Part shown: positions 55,601 through 64,000 of the stretch, one piece after another
How the letters are laid out: every line of letters starts with the position of its first letter
Position numbering within the stretch: the stretch's first letter is position 1
Source: Puccinia triticina
Lineage: Eukaryota; Basidiomycota; Pucciniomycetes; Pucciniales; Pucciniaceae
Assembly (NCBI RefSeq): GCF_026914185.1
Contig: NC_070568.1
Location: forward strand, 6,593,501 to 6,657,500
Reading direction: 5' to 3'
DNA: 64,000 nt
Position numbers and translations under genes: made by a program
The notes under the pieces: generated by a model
Database searches by the model: none
What the model saw: only the letters and a program-made list of their open reading frames with translations
What the model was told of the DNA's origin: nothing

Positions 55601-58233
55601 CCGATCGGCGCCAGGATGATGCTGAGCAAGGCGGCCCAGACCTCTATGGAGACGTCGAACAGATTGCCCTCCCGATCGTCGTCAGAGGCGTAAGCCCTTA
55701 ACTTGCCCATCGTCACTGGGGGTCCATACTCCAGGAGACGTCTGAGGAGGTGGTAGAGTGAACGATGGCCAAGCTCGAGAAGGGTCCGCAGTGACCGGGC
55801 GCCGTGGAGTGGCCGTCGTCGACTACGGAGCTCCAGCCGGACGACGAGCTCGAAGATGCCCCAACTGGTGACCAATAGTAGGTTGCTATACTCGGACCGA
55901 TTGACAGCGTCGACGGCGAGGTCATCGATCCGGTCGAGCAGCCTGTCGATCCAGTCGAGCAGCGAGTCGAACAGTCGGTCGTCAAAGCCGACCGAGGTGA
56001 TCCACCGGCCCATGAACATGAACCATCTGGCCGTCTGATTCAATGCATCCATCGTTCGCTGCGGGTCATTGGCCAGCCATCCACTAAGCTCGTCGTGGAT
56101 TCGGTCAGCCATCGTAGGGAGACGTTCGTGCCATTCTTCAAGGGTCATAAACCCTGAAAAGCTTTGCTCAAAGATCTCGGCCGGGTCGACGATCGCGTAC
56201 TGGCTTGATCCATCGAGAAGGCTGATCAAATCTGGGATATGGCCGTCGCTCAGATAGCCCACCTGGCTGGTGATCATCAGGTGGGCAGGTATTCGACTGA
56301 TCCCAAAGTCGGGCGAGAAGTCCTTGAACTGCCAAATCGGAACTTCCGGCAGCTCGATCTCCGTCCTGTCGTCGTCGCGCAAGCCTGGAGGGGCGAGCTT
56401 GAGTCTCGAACGCCCGTTTGCGGATTCGTAGGTCTTCCAAAGCACATGGTCGCTCTTGAGGGAGATGGTACTCAGTGGCGGAGAGACGGCGTGGGAAGCC
56501 TTTGAGGATGGGTTCTGGCTGACACGTGAAGAGACTGAGCTGGCATGAGAGACAGATCGTTGGAGTGGGCGAGAGGGGTAGAGGAACTGGGAGGTGGCGG
56601 AGGATGATCTGCTGATCCCCACCCGCCTCCTTGACTCCCCAGTGGATTCTTGTTGTTGTTGTTGTTGCAGCTGTTGTCGACGGCGACGTTGGTGGTGTGG
56701 CGAGTCGGTTGTTGCTCTCAGGCTGGACTCATTTTGTGGGGATGATGGGGGTAAGGATCTAGTCCGTGTGGCTGGTTTTTTTGGCTGTCGCTCAGCTCGA
56801 GACTGCTGGTCCCGGGAATCTGCATCATTTGCCTTTTTTGACTTGTTCTCTTGTATGATTAGTAGCACATCTGCCTGTGCCTTTTTCCCAAAGACGTGGG
56901 GCATCATCCGATTCAAGCCTTTCAAATCCTTTGCCTTCAGTGGCTTCGGGATCTCGAGTAGGTCGTTAGGTTCCTCTTCTTCCCCGTCCTCCTGCTCCTC
57001 TTCATGATCTTCGCTCCCATCACTGAGAAGAGTAGCCCGTGCTGAATGTTTGGGTAGATTGGCTTTCGACTTGCCATGATTTCGTGGCTGGATCGTGTCT
57101 GCTGAAGCCGATGATTTTCGGTTTTTGGTCTTGAGATGGCGATCGGCTGAGTGATTGTTTTGCCTGGGGGCTCGCGACTTGGGGGAAAGCGGACGAGAGT
57201 GGCGCTTCTTTGGGTTGGCCTGGCCCTGAAGGGATGCGGTACGTTTTCGGCTGGTTGACTGGAGGGGAGATGCTTGGTTGGATTGGAAGACGATGGATGG
57301 GGAGGATGGGAGTGATGGACTGGGTATGGATTGCTGGGAGGGGGTGTGGGTGGTTGAAGGGGCTCTCTGCGGTGTTCGGTAGGTGTGAGTTGTTGATGGG
57401 TGTGTGGTTCGATCTGAGGGTGCTTGTTGGTTGGCAGATTCTGATGGTCGATGCTGTGGCTGGTTATTGGCTTCTGCGTGACAGCAAGCAGTCGCTGATC
57501 AGCTGAATATAATATGTCTGGAGTGGTATTGAGTGTACTACTGACTGGGCTTGTTCCTGGGCGGCGGCCTGTTGTGGAATTTCCTCGGACAGAACTGTGC
57601 GATTTGGGATAGTTCGGGGAGTGATTCCTGTTCTTCTGATTCGTGTTCTTCTTCTTCTTCTGCTTGGCTGAGGTTGATGGATAGTGCTGGCGAGGGTGGG
57701 TCGGTTCTGTTGTTTAGTTTGGGGTTCTTGACTACTGCGTCCTGCCATCCGTTGTGGTTTAGTTTGGAGATGTATGCCCTGGTCTCTGTTGTGAATGGCT
57801 TGAGTTGGTTTGGCTTCCTGGCTCTGAATGCTCTCTGGGGTGGCTGTTCATGTTCTGCTGTCGGTTCGGGTGGGTTCGCTGGTTCTGCTAGTCCGTCGGT
57901 TGGTTCTGGTGGGTTCGTTGTTGGTTCTGCTGGGTTCGTTCTGGGTTCTGCTGGGTTCGTTGCTTGTTCGGTTGTGTTTCGTGGGATGATGACCGATGGG
58001 AGTGAGGATGATGGTCTGTTGAAGTTTAAGTGTTAGTTAGTTTTCTTGTTTTTAAAAATACAAGAATGTTTTCTTGGGGATATTTACGGACTGCAGTCTT
58101 CTTCCTCCTCCTCGTTGTTGTTGGTGGTCATGAGTGCTTCGAAGTAGTTGGTTCGTTGTCTCCTGCGCTGGCTTCGCGAGTGGAGTGATCCGAGTATCAG
58201 CGAGCCTTCTTCGTCTTCCGACTGACTCGCCAT
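52633..58233 (-). CDS. MMS22: Mus7/MMS22-like replication-repair protein
   Basis: Four exons, minus strand: 58088-58233, 57546-58015, 53121-57473 and 52633-53048, with three 72-bp introns. They total 5385 nt, 1794 residues, in frame throughout. The start MASQSEDEEG is acidic. RAFRARKPNQLKPFTTETRA at about residue 120 resembles the conserved N-terminal box of fungal Mms22/Mus7. A long disordered Ser/Pro/Gln region precedes an acidic stretch, then LKGLNRMMPHVFGKK and a poly-Gln/Arg stretch. The large helical C-terminal body starts near WQFKDFSPDFGI. Mms22 works with Rtt101 and Mms1 cullin ligase in fungi at stalled replication forks and in homologous recombination; mutants are sensitive to alkylating agents. 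The family call rests on layout and remembered motif style, not an alignment. The gene itself is certain from 1794 open codons. Intron 2 uses GTCAGT, like the first intron of the HMG gene. Confidence 0.8.
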
Positions 58234-58499
58234 CTTCTGCAGGATTGGAACAGCAGCTACTTCATCCCATCAAAGCCAGGCATATTTAAACACATCCGAA
58301 CATAGCAGGATACCAGCTGAAGAAAAGTCCACTCATATTCCTAACACAAGTGTTCATCAGCAAAATACTCGCTGGAGAGGGAACAATCAAGCAACACAGA
58401 CTCAAGATACCCCGGACAGAACCAGGCCATCATCGATCCACTCAGACACCATCATCATTTGCATAGACGTATCATGGCATAGCTATCAGGGGGATTCAA

Positions 58500-59709
58500 A
58501 GTTGGCCATGCATTTTGCAAGTTGGTGTTCAAGGCTTTTATTTGGAGGACTTCCCGTCGATCTGGGAGGCCGCCTAGATCCCAGAGTTCCACATCTCACC
58601 AGATTGCTCGTTCCGTCGCCCGCATCCCCCAGATTTGAGTCACCCTGGCCATACCCCCAGCTGTCAAGCTTTGATGGTGACGGTAACTTTTGCAATGTGA
58701 GTCACCATGCTTTCCCTCTCATGAGCCTCCCCCCCACTAAACTTCACGCGGTCAACAGTGGGTTGCTACTTTACGGTTATTGATATCGTAACTTTATTGT
58801 AGTGATTTTTGGTCCCTCTACAATAACCGGACTGGCAGCAATGGGGAAATGTGGTGCGATATCGATATCGCACCGGCCAGGTGTTTTTCTTCTCAAGTAT
58901 CTATGGGCAGAGCAGGAGGTATTTATCAATATATTGAGCAAGAAAAGGCCATTTCAGGGCTGATTTGGCCTTTCACTGCTCAATAAAGTGTTGCTCTGCT
59001 TGATAAGGGCCAATTTGACCCTTAATTGCTTAATAACATGTTAATTTTCTCAATAACACGTTACTTTACTAGTAACGGCTGTACAAAAAAAGGCCAGTTA
59101 CGATAACCGTGACGCGGCTATCTGCGGGCTAGCGCTAACAATGACTGTAAAAATGCTAGGTGCAGCTCGCTAATTTAATCTACAGCCCCGGTTATCGTAG
59201 AGTAAAGTAGCGACCCACTGTTGACGCGGTTCATTTTATAGGTAAGTGGCGGAGGACCCGGCTCCATGCATGATACTTGAGTTTTCAGGCGCTCCTTGCT
59301 GGGACAAAGCCTCCTAGGGTTTGCACCACCAATGATCCCGCCGCGGGCCATGCTAGTCGGGGACGCAGGCTATCCTGAGAACGTTGCAATCCTGGTGCCG
59401 TATCCATCCGTGGCAACACCGGAAAACCATTGCTTTAATTACATCCAATTGGCCACTCGGATCGTTGTGGAGCGGGCATTTGGGAAGTGGAAGAACCGCT
59501 TCTGGATCCTCCCGACTGCTCAGGCTGCACGGCCAATACGCGCCCGGGACAACTCATTTGTGTGTATGATACTACATAACCTGCTCAATTGCCGGGAGCC
59601 CTTTACCTCCAGGACTGGGATGATCAAACAGCACTTGAGCAAATGTATGGCCAGAGGATCCCTTGTAACCTCGGGCACGTTGTGGAACTCCTACCGTGCC
59701 AGGCGGTAG
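58500..59709 (+). pseudogene. Harbinger/HARBI1-type transposase, broken
   Basis: The downstream part 59296-59709 (about 137 codons) reads LVGDAGYP, then NYIQLATRIVVERAFGKWKNRFWIL, the GDAGYP and VVERAFG landmarks of DDE_Tnp_4 nucleases. An upstream exon (about 58668-58752 joined to 59224-59241 after removing the MITE) gives DGDGNFCNVSHH, like the usual gDg-gF-yv segment. A GTAAGT/TTTTCAG intron (59242-59286) links them. The MITE at 58753 disrupts it, and an N-terminal part is not found. The C-terminus ends NSYRARR. PIF/Harbinger elements normally also encode a Myb-like partner. Confidence 0.7.
58753..59223. mobile_element. 471-bp hAT-like MITE inside the transposase pseudogene
   Basis: Termini CAACAGTGGGTTGCTACTTTA and the inverse of GTAAAGTAGCGACCCACTGTTG at the right. 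The duplication ACGCGGT is at 58746-58752 and 59224-59230 (seven bases; an eighth differs by one). The inside is rich in ATCGATATC and CGATAACC palindromes. Confidence 0.83.
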
Positions 59710-62050
59710 GCAGTGCTTGGAAGGGAAAGTGGTGATGAGCCTGCCTTCCTGTGAGGTCCTAGGATGAATGAGATCTGAGAAAACCAGAGAAAGGGGGTTG
59801 AACAACAATGTCAGTGAGACTTGTTGGTGGGTTTGGGGGTTGAGGATCTGGAAAGGGATGCTGATGAGGATCTTGAGGGTTGATAAGGATCTGATGAGGT
59901 GATGAGGATAAGGATCTGAGAATCTTGATGGTGTATTTCGTGGATCAGAAGACTGCCATGCCTCCCCATCATCTGAGTTCGAACTTCGAACTCAGACTCC
60001 AGGAAGTGAACATGTCACAGACATGTTCATCACATCCCTAACTACAAACAAGCTCTGCACAACACAAACAAAACAAAACACACACAAAGAAAAGATCAAC
60101 CACATACATAGAAAAATGAGGAGAGTAACATAAGAGGATGGGTGCAATGGATCAAAAAGAACAGAGAGAAAAATCAACAACAATCATCAATATCAATCAT
60201 AATATCTTGAATCTTGAGCTTGAAATTTGAGATGGATAATCTTGAGGGCTTGATCTTGATAACTGGTCACTTGAATCTTGAGTCTTCATCTGGATCTTGA
60301 ACCATGGACCGTCTGTACCATTTTGCTCACCACAACGTGGCAGACAAAGCTTGGGCACCTGGGGACTACATCCCATCCATGGGGACTCGACGTGACCAGA
60401 TCAGAGATCATCTATGCACTCGGCTCTGATCGTACATTGCTTTTGGGACTCGGAATCCCCAGCTTGGCTCGCCTATGTCTCATTTTTATGTACAGGAACC
60501 CAGAAGGCTCAAGTTTGTTATACTGGTTTCATGCATACATGCTATGGCAATGGGGCATGAATCTTTGTGAAATTTATAACATTGGTGAAATACAACTATC
60601 ACACTAATTGTGCACAAGCTTGGGCAGCTCGGCGGCGTAAAGCAATGGCCCCCTGGCATAAAGCGCGTGTGGCGCCAAGTGACAATCCTATGTCACGTAG
60701 TGAGTTCTCATTGGCCCGTAGGAAGAATGGCCAATTGACAATGTGATTCTCCCGTAATATGATACGGGTGTGATGGTTGTGGGCACAGATCCTACATTGT
60801 GCCAGGAACCCCTCAAGGGTGAGGCCCCTTGTGGGTGGGATGCCAAGCCGTCGGCAAGGGTCATTCTCTTTGACTCGGAGGACGTCAGATGGGGTTTCTG
60901 GTGAGCTGATTGGATTGGGGCTTGTTGTATGGCGGGATATGGGGGGATGGTTGCCAGTTGGTAATGGTTCTGGGGGCTGGACTGTCCCCAAAACATCTGC
61001 ATGCGGCTGTGTATCTCTTCATGAAGTACAAACTGTGTTGTACCATTGGACTAGTGCAGTACAGTGTCTGCTACATGCGCTGTACACCTGTAATTTGTTT
61101 GGATAACAAAATTTTGAAAATTTTCAGCCCCAAATGACCTCCTCAAGGTCATTTGGGCCATTTTTGAAAAAGTACATAAGAGAAAGTTAGATAGAAAAAG
61201 TTTTGAATGAGTTTGGATTTTTTTTGAATAAAATCTCAATAATCGTTTATAATTGGTCCCTTAGGGGGTGTAGTACAGTGTGGCTTGCATGCACTTTTGC
61301 AACTTGGTGTTCAAGAAGGACCCAGGAAAGAAAACCTAACTTAGCTAATTCCCTCCTTGGGGAAGCAAAGCCACCTCCGAAGGAGGGACTTACGTGCTAT
61401 GTGGACCCTGCGGCCTGAGAGAATTATGACTTTTGGTGGGGACCTTTTTAGAATCACTCTCCCTCATGAGCCTCTGCACCATTTTTGAAATTGTTTACAT
61501 TTCTGGGATGGCCCAAGCTTTCCCTATCTTTCTACTATTTTCACATCCTCAACACCTCTTGTTGAGCTGTAATCAGAGTTGTAACATCATGGATTCCAGA
61601 TTCTGTACAGTGCAACATGTGTGATATGGGATATAGCCAACTAGATGAAGTTGCAAAAAAAGAAATTTGAATGTCATTACATATCCCTAAAAATAGGACA
61701 ATAGGTGGAAAGATTATCCTTGATGTTCTTCATCTTTTGTTCCCCTACAACTCAATCACATAATGTGATGTGATGAAGCTACACATGATTGAAAAAGGCC
61801 AAGTTCCTGATTCTCTCAGGCCGCGGGGTCCACTTAGTGTATAAGTCCCTCCTTTGGAGGGTCCCTGCGGGATGGCGTCCCCCCTCCACAAAGAGAGGGA
61901 CTTAGTTAAGTTAGCAGGAAACCCCCTGTAAATGACCGTAACAAAAATGTATATTGAATCTTTTGGCGAAAACCCAAAATGGTAGGCACAAAAATGGTAT
62001 GAATGGGCTTTTTTGGCCTCAATGGTAAGCACTTCAAGTGTATGAAATTT
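59710..62050. other. Transposon-derived region without an intact gene
   Basis: 60599-60991 on the minus strand is open for 130 codons (RRLGIPPTRGLTLEGFLAQC, RAAQACAQLV near the end). It faces the transposase, so it could be a partner gene of the same element; I do not recognise it. 61337-61425 and 61815-61914 form a long imperfect inverted repeat (AACTTAGCTAA, GGACTTACGTG and GGACCC-GCGGCCTGAGAGAAT in both). A small hairpin CAAATGACC/GGTCATTTG lies at 61131-61157. Confidence 0.45.
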
Positions 62051-62514
62051 TTCCTGGGTACAAGAGGGTAGTAACTAAGATGTATGAAATTCCTGAGAGT
62101 GCACTAGGGTTGACGGCGCCACATTTGAGAAAGTGCGCGCCAATGGGCGCCTAGAAGACCCCCTCAAGGGGCGCGCCTTTGGCTGGCGCAAGGGCGGCGC
62201 GCCCAGGCGAGGCTGAGAGGGCAGGATTTTATGCATATCAATGATTTTCTTTGGTATTTCGGAACTGTGAAGTTTACTTTTCTTCCTGGGTACAAGAGGG
62301 TAGTAACTAAGATGTATGAAATTCCTGAGAGTGCACTAGGGTTGACGGCGCCACATTTGAGAAAGTGCGCGCCAATGGGCGCCTAGAAGACCCCCTCAAG
62401 GGGCGCGCCTTTGGCTGGCGCAAGGGCGGCGCGCCCAGGCGAGGCTGAGAGGGCAGGATTTTATGCATATCAATGATTTTCTTTGGTATTTCGGAACTGT
62501 GGAGTTTACTTTTC
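62051..62514. repeat. 232-bp tandem duplication across a MITE boundary
   Basis: 62051-62282 is followed directly by 62283-62514, nearly identical (one noticed change, GTGAAG/GTGGAG). A third, partial start (TTCCTGGGTA) follows at 62515. The unit contains the left terminus of the MITE that ends at 62776 and about 54 bp of its flank. Confidence 0.92.
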
Positions 62515-62776
62515 TTCCTGGGTAGGGTATACCCGCGGGGTCCCCCACAGAAACCGCTGCAGCCGGCAGGTCCCGACCTCACCCGTGGAGATATCCCCAC
62601 GGGCAACCCCGAGGAAACCCCAAAAATAGTTCAAGAATGCTTCTTGGGCCCCCCAATCTCATGCAGATGTGGGATGCGCGCACACCCCTCATTTTTGCCC
62701 AAAGGTGCGCGCCCGGTGCGCGGGTGCGAGGCGCCCGCACATTGGCGCGCACCTAGGGGTGGCGCCGTCAACCCTC
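62337..62776. mobile_element. hAT-like MITE with 8-bp duplication GAGTGCAC
   Basis: Left terminus TAGGGTTGACGGCGCCAC (62337; also at 62105 through the tandem duplication). The right terminus, inverted, is GAGGGTTGACGGCGCCAC, ending at 62776. GAGTGCAC flanks it at 62329-62336 and 62777-62784, and again at 62097-62104. It is strongly GCGC-rich, with several inverted GGCGCGCC-type blocks. A T-run and a C-run follow at about 62878-62910. Confidence 0.82.
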
Positions 62777-62784
62777 GAGTGCAC

Positions 62785-63723
62785 CAGAAAACCCCATAGC
62801 CCTCCCCCCCTCAGCAGCACAGCTAATTGGCTTATTTTTGGTACCCCAGTGCCCCACCTTGGCAGCACACCCCAGGTTTTTTTTTTTTTTTGCACCCCCG
62901 CCCCCCCTTGGCAGGAATGGTAGGCATGGAAAATGTATGAAAATTCGGGAAATCCTCAAAGCGTACGCACAAAACGTGTATGAATGAGGTCAAAAAATGT
63001 ATGAATTTTGTCCAAATTCTGGATTTTAGATTACGGTCATTTATAAGGGGTTTTCTGGGTCCTGTTCAAGAATGAACTTGAACACCGACTTGCAAAAGTG
63101 CATGCAAGTCGCATCTGATCAACTTTGAAACCCCCTGACAATCAACCAAAAACATCATCAGACAGATCACTACAGCTATTCATTCACTTCATCACTCAAA
63201 AAACAAAGCACAGTTAAGATACAGAAGTGGGATGAATATTAAGTGGAGAAAAGGGCCAATCAAAGGATGGGTGCAAAGCTCTATAGAGACACGAAAACAT
63301 CATCAGCATGAGCAGACAAATCAAGAGGGGGGGGGGGGGGGGTTACAATTGAACCACCCAGAAAGCCTGACCATCGAGGTGGCTCATGCCGGGAAACTGC
63401 CGAGACCGGGTCTCAAAATACCCTTAGCAGTGACCCCTGCTCGCCAGCCAACCACCGGGTGCTGCTCGAAAGCAAGTCACTCTCCGTCGAGCAGGTTGCG
63501 GGTCACCCCTCGGAGCTCCGGCCAGCGGGACGTGCTCCATGGTGTCGGCGACACGGGGCGTGACCAAGCGACCATCGGGACCTGACACAGGGAGGCTTTC
63601 AAGACCCCGAATCGGAAGTGCACCGCTGGTTTGCTGACCAGCTGCTAAACTACAGATGGCATCCAATCATCATCAGTCTCATACACTCCGAAATACAAAA
63701 AAGTGAAATCAGCTCACCGTGCA
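62785..63723. other. Intergenic; simple runs, GC-rich block
   Basis: Includes the right terminus at 63114-63135 described above, an 18-base G run at about 63328, and a GC-rich block (63360-63620) that could be an exon on the minus strand but has no recognisable product. Confidence 0.35.
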
Positions 63724-64000
63724 TCACGCATATAGCAGCAGACACAAACAAACAGGCGACACACATCTTCGTAATGATGGTGACGGCGAAGAATTTCGAA
63801 AGCGATCACTGAATAAATTAGAAAGAATGCATAGATCTTGATGCCTCAAAGGAGTGGATTGGTCGGGTTTTGAAACGGGAATCAGAGCTGGAAAATGGGG
63901 AGTCGAATGAGGATTCTCGTCCATGGACTCAGACTGGCCCCTTTGATAATTCCAGGCCCCAATGCCACCTTTGCTGGACGAAGACTGACGCTCAGGACTG
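63724..64000 (-). CDS. Possible 5' or internal part of an unknown gene, cut by window edge
   Basis: On the minus strand the frame is open from the window edge to a stop at 63724. It reads polar, Ser/Pro-rich text (SSSSKGGIGAWNYQRG, then MDENPHSTPHFPALIPVSKP) and becomes unlikely-looking after about 63840, where a donor-like site (TTTGAG-GC) is not convincing. The upstream end of the gene lies outside the window. No domain seen. Confidence 0.3.
   Translation of the reverse strand, partial: SPERQSSSSKGGIGAWNYQRGQSESMDENPHSTPHFPALIPVSKPDQSTPLRHQDLCILSNLFSDRFRNSSPSPSLRRCVSPVCLCLLLYA

Larger units (their letters stand above)
58489..63135. mobile_element. Possible long TIR element containing the transposase
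   Basis: Left terminus GGGGGATTCAAAGTTGGCC with TTTTGCAAGTTGGTGTTCAA soon after. The right terminus is inverted: GGGGGTTTCAAAGTTGATC with TTTTGCAAGTCGGTGTTCAA. The flanks (tatca and tgaca) show no good duplication. A competing left partner, GGGGGTGTAG at about 61264 with the same inner text plus AGGACCCAGGAAAG, matches the right end better in the next 30 bp. The true unit may therefore be 61264-63135, with the 58489 end belonging to another copy. Confidence 0.4.

Noticed and set aside
63360..63620. GC-rich block considered as rRNA or a CRISPR-like array
   Set aside because: No rRNA landmark and no regular repeat-spacer pattern; the organism is eukaryotic.

Overview
The window looks like a piece of a transposon-swollen fungal nuclear genome. 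A basidiomycete is most likely, and a rust fungus (Pucciniales, Puccinia-like) is my best guess. The reasons are short GT-AG introns of about 53 to 130 bp inside otherwise compact genes, fungal housekeeping families (an NHP6-type HMG-box protein, a short Osh4/Kes1-type oxysterol-binding protein, a Mus7/MMS22-type replication-repair protein), and the sheer density of Ty1/copia, gag-only Ty3-like, hAT, CACTA-like and Harbinger-like elements. The species assignment is inference; no marker gene settles it.

Layout. 1-8.3 kb: a RING-H2 membrane-protein gene lies on the minus strand in a direct segmental duplication (1-1623 and 5772-7394, offset 5771). The next 417 bp are inverted between the two copies. 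Three small inverted-repeat elements lie between them. 8.3-8.9 kb: four-exon HMG-box gene. 12.5-13.6 kb: a third, diverged RING-H2 gene on the plus strand. 14.2-18 kb: MITEs, an LTR-like repeat and two tRNA-like units, each carrying a CAC-type MITE. 18.0-23.2 kb: a gag-only LTR element with 5-bp target duplication, whose 5' LTR is split by a 2.26-kb terminal-inverted-repeat element that carries a host-gene-like segment. 23.5-29.8 kb: a Russian doll in which an LTR is broken by a TA-flanked element and by a 4.6-kb hAT-type element. That hAT-type element contains a palindromic foldback minisatellite and two more members of the TIR family seen at 18 kb. 32.0-36.6 kb: a gene island with an oxysterol-binding protein (+, 13 exons) and an ankyrin/F-box-like protein (-). 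37.6-43.9 kb: a decayed copia element with LTRs, target duplication and half-tRNA primer site. 43.9-47.0 kb: a hAT transposon with perfect 8-bp target duplication and a broken transposase. 49.8-51.1 kb: a secreted repeat protein. 52.6-58.2 kb: a Mus7/MMS22-like gene of 1794 codons. 58.5-63.1 kb: a broken Harbinger-type transposase region with further nested MITEs. 63.7-64 kb: the edge of a possible next gene.

The host genes do not form a pathway. They are separate islands between nested mobile elements. What connects the window is insertion history: about a dozen target duplications are readable, and in several cases the empty site survives in a second copy of the target, so element boundaries are known to the base. 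Premature stops, a lost integrase aspartate and the LTR differences in the broken elements are almost all C-to-T (or G-to-A) changes, many at CpG, which points to methylation-driven decay. All exon joins given here were made by eye from reading frame and GT/AG sites; no alignment, HMM or expression data were available.
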